Shown here piece after piece: positions 35,956 through 44,221 of a stretch of 64,000 nucleotides of DNA (the stretch's first letter is position 1; every line of letters begins with the position of its first letter). Location of the stretch: positions 1-64,000 of the forward strand of contig JANNYB010000045.1 of NCBI GenBank assembly GCA_031409875.1, given 5' to 3'. The position numbers and the translations under genes were made by a program. Source of the stretch: CALMEH01 sp031409875 (GTDB lineage: Bacteria > Acidobacteriota > Blastocatellia > Pyrinomonadales > Pyrinomonadaceae). The notes beneath the pieces were generated by a model that worked only from the letters and a program-made list of their open reading frames with translations, had not been told where the DNA came from and did no database searches.

Positions 35956-36613
35956 CGCTGAAAGCGCATCAAGAAAGTAGCCAGTTGTGAAGGGCGTTTC
36001 GCCCGAAACATCTGGAAAAAGCGCGAAAAAAAATTTAGCTCTGAAAGAGCGACAGAAATCTTTTTCACCACAAATATTTCTCGTCATATTCAACGCCGCT
36101 TGCTTCCAACAATTCCAAATATTCTTCCTCAAAAGTTTTAGTCCGATGATGTTCGGCTTGATTCAAAATATACTTTTTCACGCCGTTAATGCTGTTCGGA
36201 CTCACCGAAAACGCTCCGTAACCCGTTTGCCATTGGAAATTCTTCGTTAATTCTTTATGAACCCAACCCGAAGAATCAGCCTTCAATTCGCGCAAAAAAT
36301 AATCAAGCCGATGTTTCGATTTCAAACTCACGAGCAAATGAACGTGGTCTGATATTCCGCCAATCGCCAACGGCACGGCTTCTAAACCTTTGACGATTCC
36401 GCCCAAATAAGCGTGAAATCTTTCCTGCCATTCGATTTTTATCAAAGGCAAGCGGTCTTTGGTTGAAAAGACGAGATGAACATTTAGGCAAATATGGCTT
36501 GATGGCATTTTTCTTTCGCGTTTCCAACGCTTGTTGAATTTTGTTGCAATTTTCCAGATGTTCCGTGCTTTCGCACTCCACAACTGGCTACTTTCTTTCG
36601 GTCGCTCCGCGAC
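35956..36613. mobile_element. RAYT transposase element with inverted GTAG-type hairpin ends
   Basis: The RAYT gene at 36065 is bracketed by inverted copies of a two-hairpin unit. Left unit 35956-36018 has the hairpin GCGCTGAAAGCGC, then AAGAAAGTAGCCAGTTGTG, then hairpin GGGCGTTTCGCCC, then AACATCTGGAAAA. The right unit 36550-36613, read on the other strand, has GTCGCGGAGCGAC and GTGCGAAAGCAC at the hairpins and otherwise the same flanks. The stems differ but stay paired. GTAG directly before the stem is a hallmark of REP units. A partial third unit (GCTCTGAAAGAGC) is at 36038-36050. Confidence 0.88.
36065..36508 (-). CDS. REP-associated tyrosine transposase (RAYT, IS200/Y1 family)
   Basis: 147 residues from ATG 36508. 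The HUH metal motif is ISDHVHLLVSL (His55, His57) and the catalytic tyrosine is Tyr113 in VKKYILNQAEHH. The N-terminal strand LNVHLVFSTKDRLPLI is typical of Y1 transposases. It processes single-stranded hairpins to move REP sequences. The frame is open upstream to 36628, but that part reads through the right-end hairpin unit, so the inner ATG was taken. Confidence 0.92.
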   Translation of the reverse strand: MPSSHICLNVHLVFSTKDRLPLIKIEWQERFHAYLGGIVKGLEAVPLAIGGISDHVHLLVSLKSKHRLDYFLRELKADSSGWVHKELTKNFQWQTGYGAFSVSPNSINGVKKYILNQAEHHRTKTFEEEYLELLEASGVEYDEKYLW

Positions 36614-36653
36614 TAAAACTAATTGCAATTATTCTTGCAAGTTTTCAAACAAA

Positions 36654-37199
36654 TCAAGGTCTTTTCGGATGACAACTCCTTTTGCATTGTCTTTTTGAAA
36701 ATGTAAATTTTTGAAATTCAATTAAAATAGTTGTTCCAGATGAAAACAAAATCTCGTGTCTAAAATAATCATTCTCAATTGCAGATACTTCGTCATAGCC
36801 CCAATCATTCAATGAATATCCTCCAAACAAAGGCGTTTCTGTCGGAAAATCAAATATCACTCTTTGAACTTGTTCATATTTTAATGAATAAATTTCTTCA
36901 AAATATGCTTCTAAAACTTCTATCTGAACTTTTGTTTCGCTAAATTCATCAAGGCTAAAAGTCTCTTCTTTTTCATAATCCAAATCAATGCCTTCACCAA
37001 CACTAAAAGTGATAACTCGCCCGTCGTGTAATCCATTCTTAAAGAAATTGAAATTTTCTTCTCCCAACCTTGCTCGAAGTTTTTCCAATTGTTGTTCATA
37101 CTCTTTAAATCTGCGTTTGGTTTCTTCGTGCGCCCATTGCCGAATTTTCTCGTCTTTGCTGTTCCAGCCAGCCCATAATTCTCTTGTGATATATTTCAT
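36654..37199 (-). CDS. DUF4085-like hypothetical protein
   Basis: 181 residues. The start MKYITRELWAGWNSKDEK and the region LHDGRVITFS resemble DUF4085 proteins, and FETTILIEFQKFTF-type strands near the end fit. Its ATG overlaps the acyl-CoA ligase stop as ATGA (37196-37199). The last dozen residues (SKRQCKRSCHPKRP) look unlike the rest and may result from a junction with the mobile element. Function unknown. Confidence 0.65.
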   Translation of the reverse strand: MKYITRELWAGWNSKDEKIRQWAHEETKRRFKEYEQQLEKLRARLGEENFNFFKNGLHDGRVITFSVGEGIDLDYEKEETFSLDEFSETKVQIEVLEAYFEEIYSLKYEQVQRVIFDFPTETPLFGGYSLNDWGYDEVSAIENDYFRHEILFSSGTTILIEFQKFTFSKRQCKRSCHPKRP

Positions 37200-38785
37200 C
37201 CAAACCTTTCACGCAAATCTTTTTTCAATATCTTTCCCGTCAAATTTCGCGGTAATTTATCAATAAATTCAACCGACTTCGGCTTTTTGAAACCTGCTAA
37301 TTTGCCTTCGCAAAAATCTATCAAATTTTTTTCCGAAACATTCGCACCTTCTTTCAAAACGACAATCGCTTTAACTTCTTCGCCCCATTTTTCGCTCTCG
37401 ACACCGATGACGGCGACTTCGTAAATCGCGGAATGTTCCTGCAAAACTCTTTCGACTTCCGACGGATAGACATTCAACGCGCCCGACACAATCATATCGT
37501 TTTTGCGGTCAACCAAATACAAATAACCGTCCAAATCCAGCCGCGCCATATCGCCCGTGCGAAGCCAACCGTTTTTTAAAGTCTTGGCAGTTGCCGCGTC
37601 ATTATTCCAATAACCAAGCATATTCGCTTCGGTGCGAATCGCAATTTCGCCCGTTTCATTTGCGGGCAAAAAATTCCAATCTTCGTCAACAATCCGCACA
37701 TCAACATTCGTCTGCGCTCTGCCGCACGATTGCAAAAGATGTTTCCGTGCCGGATTTTCCAACGCTTCGCGGTGTTCCGATGGCTCTAAAACCGTTCCCG
37801 CGCAACCTGTTTCGGTGGTCGCAAAAGTCTGTCGAAAACCGCACTTTGGAAATCGCAACATCGCCTCACGCAAAACATTTTCGGGAATCGGTGAACCGCC
37901 GTAAAGCAAAACTTCTAAAGAACTTAAATCGTATTTTTTAGAAACTTCCGAAGCCAACAACATCTGAATCGTGGTCGGCACAAGATTTGTAAAAGTAATT
38001 TTATCGCGCTCAATCGTCGCGCAAGCGGTTTCCGTTTCATAATTTATCAACGAAATTTGCGATGCGACATAAACCGCGCAAAATACGCCCGCAATTCCCG
38101 CCGCCGAATAAAGCGGACTCGGAAGCATAACTCTGTGCGTCTGCCGCGAAGCAATCGCGTGAACGTGAACCAACATTCCAACCAAAAGAGAGCCGTGCGA
38201 ATAAACCGCGCCTTTCGGAAATCCGGTTGTTCCCGATGTGTATAAAAGCATTGCCGCATCTTCATATTTCAGATTACAAATTTCAGATTTCAGATTCGCT
38301 TCGCGTTCCAATTTGAAATTTGAAATTTGAAATTTGAAATTTTCAATCAAATTTTCAAAGAACTCGGAATTGATAACTTGTTCTAAAAAATCAATTTTTT
38401 CTTTAACTTCAAGTGCATTTTGCTCGGTTGAAGCGTCGCAAATAATCGCTTTTGCGCCCGAATTTTCGACAATAAATTTAACTTCGTTTGCCGTCAGACG
38501 ATAATTTATCGTTACCGAAATCAATCCGACTTGTGCCAAACCGAACAACGCTTCAACCCATTGATTCGAGTTTTTCGCATAAATTGCCACACGGTCGCCG
38601 CGTTTCAGACCCAATTCAAAAAGCGAGTTCGCAAAAGCCTTTGCCCTCGCATCCAATTCCTTCCAAGTAAATTTTTTGTCGCCGAAAATCAACCCGACAT
38701 CGTTGGGAAAATTTCTCGCGTTTCGCGCTAACAAATCGCCTGCTGAATTTAATCCGCCAAAAATCATCGCCGAGTTTGAAAACAT
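37196..38785 (-). CDS. Acyl-CoA synthetase (AMP-forming)
   Basis: 529 residues from ATG 38785; ATG 38767 is an alternative. The ATP loop is LLYTSGTTGFPKGA, followed by the Y-G-G-S and TTETG motifs, TGDMARLDLDGYLYLVDRKND, and the C-terminal catalytic Lys in LPRNLTGKILKKDL. It activates a carboxylic acid as acyl-AMP and then acyl-CoA. Just before the ATP loop, about 26 residues (KFQISNFKLEREANLKSEIC and flanks) come from a dispersed microrepeat hairpin inserted in frame. It is divergent from HyuA across a short promoter region. Confidence 0.92.
   Translation of the reverse strand: MFSNSAMIFGGLNSAGDLLARNARNFPNDVGLIFGDKKFTWKELDARAKAFANSLFELGLKRGDRVAIYAKNSNQWVEALFGLAQVGLISVTINYRLTANEVKFIVENSGAKAIICDASTEQNALEVKEKIDFLEQVINSEFFENLIENFKFQISNFKLEREANLKSEICNLKYEDAAMLLYTSGTTGFPKGAVYSHGSLLVGMLVHVHAIASRQTHRVMLPSPLYSAAGIAGVFCAVYVASQISLINYETETACATIERDKITFTNLVPTTIQMLLASEVSKKYDLSSLEVLLYGGSPIPENVLREAMLRFPKCGFRQTFATTETGCAGTVLEPSEHREALENPARKHLLQSCGRAQTNVDVRIVDEDWNFLPANETGEIAIRTEANMLGYWNNDAATAKTLKNGWLRTGDMARLDLDGYLYLVDRKNDMIVSGALNVYPSEVERVLQEHSAIYEVAVIGVESEKWGEEVKAIVVLKEGANVSEKNLIDFCEGKLAGFKKPKSVEFIDKLPRNLTGKILKKDLRERFG
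38267..38344. repeat. Microrepeat hairpin inside the acyl-CoA ligase gene
   Basis: The words TTTCAGATT (38267-38295) face AATTTGAAATTTGAAATTTG (38310-38344) across GCTTCGCG. It has the same word composition as the intergenic element at 22150-22190 and the one at 11449-11525. Reading frame is kept. Confidence 0.82.
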
Positions 38786-38884
38786 CAAAATCGTAACATA
38801 ATGATTTGATATAAGTCTAGGACAAATTTTCACTTTATTCTTTGACAAATTTACGTTTCTGTCAAATAATAAATGAAAAATATA

Positions 38885-38906
38885 TTTGTTATAAATCTAT
38901 AACTAA
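38885..38906 (+). promoter_or_regulatory. Operator-like palindrome upstream of HyuA
   Basis: TTTGTTATA-AATC-TATAACTAA, one mismatch between nine-base arms, 24 bases before the HyuA ATG. Its arms match sites at 43441, 51384 and 59007. Confidence 0.75.
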
Positions 38907-38930
38907 TTTAACTGAACCAAAGGAAAAACT

Positions 38931-40982
38931 ATGAGCTATCGTCTTGGAATTGATGTCGGCGGAACATTTACCGACCTTTTGCTTTTTAACGAAGAAACGG
39001 GCGCAATGACGCTCGAAAAAACGCCTTCGACTCCGGCTGACCAATCAATCGGAATCTTGAGCGGCATTCACAAAATCGTGGATGCGGCGGGACTTGCGCC
39101 CGAAGATTTAGATTTAATTTTGCACGGAACGACGGTTGCGACCAACGCCGTTTTGGAAGGAAAAGGCGCACTCGTCGGGCTGATTACGACGCGCGGATTT
39201 GAACAAATCTTGCACGTTGCGCGTTCGCAAACGCCGGGACCGCTTGCCGGTTGGATAATTATGCAAAAGCCCGACCCGCTTGCGCCGCTTTATTTGACGC
39301 GCGGCGTTTCGTGTCGGATGACGGCAAAAGGTGCGGAATCTTCGCCGATTGACGAAATGGAAGTTCGTCAATTTATCAAAGATTTGCACGATGCAGGCAT
39401 CGAAGCCTTGACGATTTCGTTGATAAATTCGTTCGCCGGAAACACGCACGAACGGCGCATCCGCGACATCGCCGCCGAAATGTATCCCGAACTTCCGGTA
39501 ACAATTTCGACCGATATTTTGCCCGAATTCCGCGAATATGAACGCTGTCTGACGACGGTGATGAACAGTTATGTGCGCCCGAAAATGGCGAATTATCTCA
39601 AAGGAATTCAAGAGAAATTAGCCGAAGCAAATCTTAATCCGACGGTCAACATCGTCCGTTCAGACGGCGGCGTTATGTCAATCGAAGCGGCGAAACAATC
39701 GCCCGTCAAAACACTTCTTTCAGGTCCGAGCGGCGGCGCAGTCGCGGCGGCTTACGTTGGCGAACTTGCGGGATTTGACAAAGTTTTGGGCTTCGATATG
39801 GGCGGAACTTCGACCGACGTTTGCGTTACGATGGGCGGCGAACCGAATCTCGTGCGCGAAACTCGCGTCGGCTATTATCCGGTCAAAGCATCAAGCGTTG
39901 ATGTGCGAACCGTCGGCGCGGGCGGCGGCTCAATCGCGCACGTTCCGATGACCGGCGCATTACGAGTCGGACCGCAATCTGCCGGAGCAGATCCCGGACC
40001 GGCGGCTTACGGCAAAGGTGGCGAAGAACCAACCGTTACGGACGCAAACGTAGTTTTAGGACATCTTCCGCCAAGACTTTTAGGCGGCGAAATGTCGCTC
40101 GATGTCGAGAAAGCGCGTGAAGCCGTCAAAAAAATCGCCGACACTTTGGGCTTAACCATCGAACAAGCCGCGCAGGGAATTATTGATATTGTCAACGAAA
40201 ATATGTTCGGCGCACTGCGTTTGGTTTCGGTGCAAAGAGGTTTAGACCCGCGTGATTTCGCGCTCGTCGCATTTGGCGGCGCAGGACCGCTTCACGGCAA
40301 TTATTTGTCGAAACTTTCGGGCGCGTTTCCGTGCATTTCGCCGCCAACTCCGGGCGTTTTGTCCGCACTCGGTTTTCTGCATTCCGACATCAAAAACGAA
40401 TTTTCGCAAACGATGATTCGTGAATTAAACAAGATTGATTTAGCCGAATTCGGCGAAATTTTCGCAAAATTAGGCGGCGAATCCACCGACTGGCTCGATG
40501 GCGAAAGCATTGCCAAAGACCGTCAAAAATTGGTTTATCAAGTTGACGTGCGTTATTACCGACAAGGTTTTGAATTTCCCATTTCCGTCCAACCCGACCA
40601 ACTTTCAACCGAAGCAGGCAAACAGCAATTTATCGCCGATTTCAAAGAAATTCACGAAAAAAATTACGGCTTCAACATTGAATCGGCAATCGAAATCGTC
40701 AACCTGCGCTGCATCGGCATCGGTCAAGTCCGCAAAGTCGAACTGCCGAAATTTGAATCGGGCGATGAAAATGCAACTTCGGCAATCGTCGAAATGTATC
40801 AGGCTTGGTTTGACGGAAAGCAACTCGACACAAACATTTACGACCGCAAACAACTAAAACCGAATCATCGAATTGCAGGTCCGGCAATCATCACGCAAAA
40901 AGATTCGACAACCGTAATTTTGCCCGCGCATCACGGCAAAGTTGATGAATATTTGAACATTTTGATTTATCCTAATGACTGA
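38931..40982 (+). CDS. hyuA: Hydantoinase/oxoprolinase subunit A (HyuA-like)
   Basis: 683 residues. The ATPase-like fold begins with YRLGIDVGGTFTDLLLFNEE, and HGTTVATNAVLEGKGA, VRSDGGVMSIEAA, LSGPSGGAVAAA, GFDMGGTSTDVCV and VGAGGGSIA are all family motifs. With HyuB it forms an ATP-dependent cyclic-amide hydrolase (hydantoin, N-methylhydantoin or 5-oxoproline type). AAAGGAAA precedes the ATG. The B subunit is not adjacent: it lies 16 kb away on the other strand, an unusual split. Confidence 0.92.
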   Translation: MSYRLGIDVGGTFTDLLLFNEETGAMTLEKTPSTPADQSIGILSGIHKIVDAAGLAPEDLDLILHGTTVATNAVLEGKGALVGLITTRGFEQILHVARSQTPGPLAGWIIMQKPDPLAPLYLTRGVSCRMTAKGAESSPIDEMEVRQFIKDLHDAGIEALTISLINSFAGNTHERRIRDIAAEMYPELPVTISTDILPEFREYERCLTTVMNSYVRPKMANYLKGIQEKLAEANLNPTVNIVRSDGGVMSIEAAKQSPVKTLLSGPSGGAVAAAYVGELAGFDKVLGFDMGGTSTDVCVTMGGEPNLVRETRVGYYPVKASSVDVRTVGAGGGSIAHVPMTGALRVGPQSAGADPGPAAYGKGGEEPTVTDANVVLGHLPPRLLGGEMSLDVEKAREAVKKIADTLGLTIEQAAQGIIDIVNENMFGALRLVSVQRGLDPRDFALVAFGGAGPLHGNYLSKLSGAFPCISPPTPGVLSALGFLHSDIKNEFSQTMIRELNKIDLAEFGEIFAKLGGESTDWLDGESIAKDRQKLVYQVDVRYYRQGFEFPISVQPDQLSTEAGKQQFIADFKEIHEKNYGFNIESAIEIVNLRCIGIGQVRKVELPKFESGDENATSAIVEMYQAWFDGKQLDTNIYDRKQLKPNHRIAGPAIITQKDSTTVILPAHHGKVDEYLNILIYPND

Positions 40983-40985
40983 AAT

Positions 40986-41058
40986 TTAACGCAGCGAGCG
41001 CGGAGAACGCCTTGTTTTTTAGAAATTTCTCGGCGTTCCCCGCGCTCTCTGCGTTAAA
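40986..41058. repeat. Inverted repeat, TTAACGCAG family
   Basis: Arms at about 40986-41011 (TTAACGCAGCGAGCGCGGAG) and 41032-41058 pair around a loop. It separates HyuA from the nitrilase-like gene. A relative with CAACGCAGAG/CTCTGCGTT ends is at 52388-52442. Confidence 0.85.
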
Positions 41059-41066
41059 ATATTCTT

Positions 41067-42089
41067 ATGGAAAGTTATCGAGCTATCGCTTTGCAGGTCA
41101 AAACCTTTGCCGTCAATCGCGCCAAATCTAAGCACGAAGCGCACGAAATTATCAAACAGACGATTGCGCGGCTAGACAGGCAAATCTTTGGAAGCATTGC
41201 GTTTGTCGGTTTTGATACGAAGCTGATTGTTCTGCCCGAATATTTTTTGACGGGATTTCCGATGGGCGAATCAATCGAAGAATGGCGCGAAAAGGCTTGT
41301 TTGGAAATTGACGGTGAGATTTACGAACTTCTTGGGAAAATCGCTCAGGAACGCAAAATTTTTCTTTCCGGAAACGCTTACGAATTAGACAAAAACTTTC
41401 CCGAACTTTATTTTCAAACGTCTTTTATTATCGCGCCAAACGGCGAAGTCGTTTTGCGTTATCGGCGTTTGAATTCGATGTTTGCGCCAACGCCGCACGA
41501 TGTTTGGGACAAATATCTCGACATTTACGGACTCGAAGGCGTTTTTCCCGTCGCCAAAACTGAAATCGGAAATCTTGCTTGCATCGCTTCGGAAGAAATT
41601 CTTTATCCCGAAATCGCGCGGTGTTTGGCAATGCGCGGCGCGGAAGTTTTCTGTCATTCGTCGTCGGAAGTTTTCGGAATGCAAAACACGCCGAAAACGG
41701 TCGCCAAACTCGCCCGCGCTTATGAAAATATGGCTTACGTCGTTTCGGCAAATTCGGGCGGACTTGCCGACATTGCAATTCCCGAAAATTCAACCGACGG
41801 CGGCTCAAAGATTGTTGATTACAAAGGTTTGATAATCGCCGAAACCGCGCAAGGCGAATCAATCAACGCGTTTGCCGAAATAGATTTAGCCGCACTTCGC
41901 CGAAATCGCAAACGCGCCGGAATGGCAAATATTCTCTCGCGCCAACGCTTTGAACTTTACGCCGAATCTTACGCCAAACATTCGTTTTATCCGCCAAATA
42001 CTTTGCTCGATAAAAAAGCGGAGCGGGCGCATTTTGTCGAAACGCAGAAAGCCGTGATTGAAAAATTAGAGAAAGAAGGAAAGATTTAA
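41067..42089 (+). CDS. Nitrilase-fold carbon-nitrogen hydrolase with altered catalytic residues
   Basis: 340 residues with the nitrilase fold: first-site Glu58 in LIVLPEYFLTG is kept. The loop that normally carries Lys reads LRYRRLN (Arg134 at the Lys position), and the elbow that normally has Cys reads ACIASEEILYPE (Ser175 at the Cys position by spacing to the PE pair; Cys172 lies three residues earlier). The enzyme may use other residues or be non-catalytic. The context suggests an N-carbamoyl or amide substrate. Confidence 0.8.
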   Translation: MESYRAIALQVKTFAVNRAKSKHEAHEIIKQTIARLDRQIFGSIAFVGFDTKLIVLPEYFLTGFPMGESIEEWREKACLEIDGEIYELLGKIAQERKIFLSGNAYELDKNFPELYFQTSFIIAPNGEVVLRYRRLNSMFAPTPHDVWDKYLDIYGLEGVFPVAKTEIGNLACIASEEILYPEIARCLAMRGAEVFCHSSSEVFGMQNTPKTVAKLARAYENMAYVVSANSGGLADIAIPENSTDGGSKIVDYKGLIIAETAQGESINAFAEIDLAALRRNRKRAGMANILSRQRFELYAESYAKHSFYPPNTLLDKKAERAHFVETQKAVIEKLEKEGKI

Positions 42090-42090
42090 A

Positions 42091-42171
42091 AGTTCGGAAT
42101 CCACGCTTCAGCGTGTGGTTTCCGCCAGCGAAGCGCGGCGGAAACGCAAACTAAAGTTTGAACTCCAAACT
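42091..42171. repeat. Inverted repeat, GGAATCCACGC/GAACTCCAAAC family
   Basis: The element between two convergent genes has GGAATCCACGCTTCAGCGTG on the left and CTAAAGTTTGAACTCC on the right, around TCCGCCAGCGAAGCGCGGCGGA. It belongs with the elements at 34286, 49725 and 61041. Confidence 0.82.
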
Positions 42172-42172
42172 T

Positions 42173-42904
42173 TTATTTTATCGTAAAAATCTCATCGGCA
42201 ATCGGCTCGTTGACCTTGAAATCCGACCAAAAAACTTCCGTCGTTTTTACGCCGTCGTTAAAAATTCGCAAACTTCGCGGTTGGATGAAATTGACATTTT
42301 TGACGCGCACGAAATCATCGTAAAATCTTTGATGAAAACCGATTGGCGTTTTGAAAAAAGCGGCGCGGATGTAGAAAGTTTTTCGGTCAATGCCGAAAAT
42401 CGTTTCGGTTTTTTTCGGGTCAATTATTTTGATGAAATAACACAAATTTCCGTCAACTTTGTCGTCGGGCAAGCGGACAATTTGAAAATCTTTGTTCTCG
42501 ACAAAGCGGAAAATCGAAAATCCGAAATTATTGCCCCAACGCAATAATTCTTCCTGCGTTTTGGCTTCGTCGCTCAAGTTTTGAAAGGTATTTTTGCCGT
42601 CAAAAGCAATTTGGAAAAACAACTTATCACCTTCAAAGGCATCAAATCGAACCTTGCCATTGGCGTTTCTCGCGCCGTCGTTTTCATCGGGAAAGACGCG
42701 CCACATTTTGTAATTGTTCAGTTTTTTCGGCGTTCCAAACCAATAAATCGTTGCCGTTCCCGCAAGTTGCAAAGTTTTCGGTCTGCGCCAAGTTTCGCCG
42801 CCCGATGCCGCGATTGTTTTCTTCGCAATTTCGAGCGGCGTTAATTCCTGCGCCTGCGCCGAAAAAGCGAAAGCCAAATAAATTAGAATCAAGTAGAATC
42901 TCAT
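42173..42904 (-). CDS. Exported LolA-like hypothetical protein
   Basis: 243 residues with a signal peptide (MRFYLILIYLAFAFSAQAQ). The body begins LTPLEIAKKTIAASGGETWR, as in outer-membrane lipoprotein-sorting-like proteins, and continues with antiparallel strands (KVRFDAFEGDKLFFQIAFDG, FYIRAAFFKTPIGFHQRFYD). Probably a periplasmic half-barrel protein. It lacks a diagnostic motif. Confidence 0.7.
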   Translation of the reverse strand: MRFYLILIYLAFAFSAQAQELTPLEIAKKTIAASGGETWRRPKTLQLAGTATIYWFGTPKKLNNYKMWRVFPDENDGARNANGKVRFDAFEGDKLFFQIAFDGKNTFQNLSDEAKTQEELLRWGNNFGFSIFRFVENKDFQIVRLPDDKVDGNLCYFIKIIDPKKTETIFGIDRKTFYIRAAFFKTPIGFHQRFYDDFVRVKNVNFIQPRSLRIFNDGVKTTEVFWSDFKVNEPIADEIFTIK

Positions 42905-42916
42905 TGAAAATATTTT

Positions 42917-42975
42917 TCGCCCGCGAATTATTTATTTTGATTTATTCGCGTAGATTCGCGTAAATTCGCAGGCAA
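42917..42975. repeat. Inverted repeat, GCCCGCGAA family
   Basis: CGCCCGCGAATTATTTATTT faces GATTCGCGTAAATTCGCAGG around a loop, in the 76-base gap between two minus-strand genes. It is related to the 51429 element. Confidence 0.75.
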
Positions 42976-42980
42976 AATTC

Positions 42981-43427
42981 TTATGCAACTTTTCGTTCGT
43001 CAATAACGGTTAATTTCGCAAATTCGCCGTTCTCGAAATGTTGCCACGTTCGGCAACGGTGCGTGTCCGATTCGAGCGTGATGATTTCGACAAATTTATT
43101 GTTCGGCTGGTCTTTATAAACCCAAGTCAAAAAAATGCAATCATCATCAACTTCAGTTGATTCGCCTTTCAGACGCGGATTGTCGAATTTTAGCCAACCG
43201 TCTTTCAGTTCGCCCGGAAACTCTTTGGTTTCAACCTTTCCATCGTCCCAAGTATAGACATTTTGCTGATAATATTCGTCAACGCCGTTCGTGCGGCAGG
43301 TCAGACGGCTTTTGTGATGATCCAAAATCTCGCCCGTTTTCGCATCAATCAAAGTATAAGTTCCTTCCCAAATTCCGTTGTGCCGCAAAAAGACCGGAAA
43401 TTCGACCGCTGTTTTTGCTTCGCTCAT
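42981..43427 (-). CDS. Lipocalin-like (DUF3598-like) protein
   Basis: 148 residues. The motif HNGIWEGTYTLIDAKTGEILD, with later strands VETKEFPGELKDGWLKFDN and HRCRTWQHFENGEFAKLTVI, resembles DUF3598/lipocalin-type ligand-binding barrels. ATG 43427 follows a GAGGTG site. The operator-like palindrome lies only 14 bases upstream, so it likely belongs to the catabolic regulon. The ligand is unknown. Confidence 0.72.
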   Translation of the reverse strand: MSEAKTAVEFPVFLRHNGIWEGTYTLIDAKTGEILDHHKSRLTCRTNGVDEYYQQNVYTWDDGKVETKEFPGELKDGWLKFDNPRLKGESTEVDDDCIFLTWVYKDQPNNKFVEIITLESDTHRCRTWQHFENGEFAKLTVIDERKVA

Positions 43428-43440
43428 AATTTCACCTCAA

Positions 43441-43462
43441 TTTGTTATAGATTTATGACAAA
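43441..43462 (-). promoter_or_regulatory. Operator-like palindrome upstream of the lipocalin-like gene
   Basis: TTTGTTATA-GATT-TATGACAAA, one mismatch between arms. It sits 14 bases before ATG 43427 and matches the sites at 38885, 51384 and 59007. Confidence 0.75.
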
Positions 43463-43494
43463 TTTTGAAAAATCATATCGCATTTTGACAAAAA

Positions 43495-43527
43495 AAGGAA
43501 GAACAAATCGCTGATTCATTCTTCCTT
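43495..43527 (-). terminator. Intrinsic terminator of the accessory operon
   Basis: On the minus strand the stem AAGGAAGAA/TTCTTCCTT (43527-43519 with 43503-43495) is followed by a run of Ts (43496-43490). It ends transcription coming from the 43671 operon before the operator at 43441. Confidence 0.82.
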
Positions 43528-43670
43528 TCGGATAAATTTATTGGTAGTGTTTCAAAATTTACGCTTAAAAAAAAATACTTTCGGAATATGTGATAAGTGA
43601 AAGGTGATAAATGAGAGGTAAAAACTCGCGCTCCGAGCTATCACTTTGCACTCTCCTATAAAAACCAACA

Positions 43671-44177
43671 TTATTTATCTACTTTTCGCCACATTCCTTT
43701 ATAGACGTAAGCACCTGCGCCGGGGGACATTATCATTGTTCCGGCAAATATCGTAACGGCGGAACAAAGCACGGCTTCGCTATGCACTTCGCCCAAAGTA
43801 ACGATTGACAAGCCGAGACCTTTACCGCCATCTTCGATTCTGGAGGCACTAATCGTAATCAGATGTCCGGCACCAACCAAATCATTATAATTGAGCTTTC
43901 CCCAACCGGACGGACCTTTGTAGAGCGGTCCGCCCCAAGTGTCATAACTTTCGTCGGAATAAGAAAACCCAGCCGGTAATCCGATTGATACGCCGACTCC
44001 CAAACCGCCAAATTCAAACCATTGCTCAGTGCTGTCTGAACTATCTTTAATCCGTATGCCGCCAACTGCTCCGGCAATCGGTCCGCCGCTGACTTCCGCA
44101 CCTCGACTGCAATCGAGATACAGCGTGCTTTTTTGGCTTTTCGCCAATACTAACATTGCCAATATAATCTGTAACAT
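43671..44177 (-). CDS. Glycine-rich hypothetical protein of the accessory operon
   Basis: 168 residues with a short hydrophobic start (MLQIILAMLVLA) that may be a signal sequence. The body is Gly/Ser-rich (GGPIAGAVGGIRIKDSSDS, FGGLGVGVSIGLPAGFSYSD). ATG 44177 has a strong AGGAG site. No family recognised. It is last in the accessory operon and is followed by an intrinsic terminator. Confidence 0.65.
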   Translation of the reverse strand: MLQIILAMLVLAKSQKSTLYLDCSRGAEVSGGPIAGAVGGIRIKDSSDSTEQWFEFGGLGVGVSIGLPAGFSYSDESYDTWGGPLYKGPSGWGKLNYNDLVGAGHLITISASRIEDGGKGLGLSIVTLGEVHSEAVLCSAVTIFAGTMIMSPGAGAYVYKGMWRKVDK

Positions 44178-44221
44178 CTTTTTTTTCTCCTAAAATTATT
44201 AATTCTGCTCTTTTTGAAAAT

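Noticed and set aside
36509..36628. N-terminal extension of the RAYT frame
   Set aside because: The 40 codons read through the right-end hairpin of the mobile element; the inner ATG 36508 starts the conserved domain.
42158..42547. Plus-strand ORF opposite the LolA-like gene
   Set aside because: It is a shadow of a gene with signal peptide and family pattern on the other strand.
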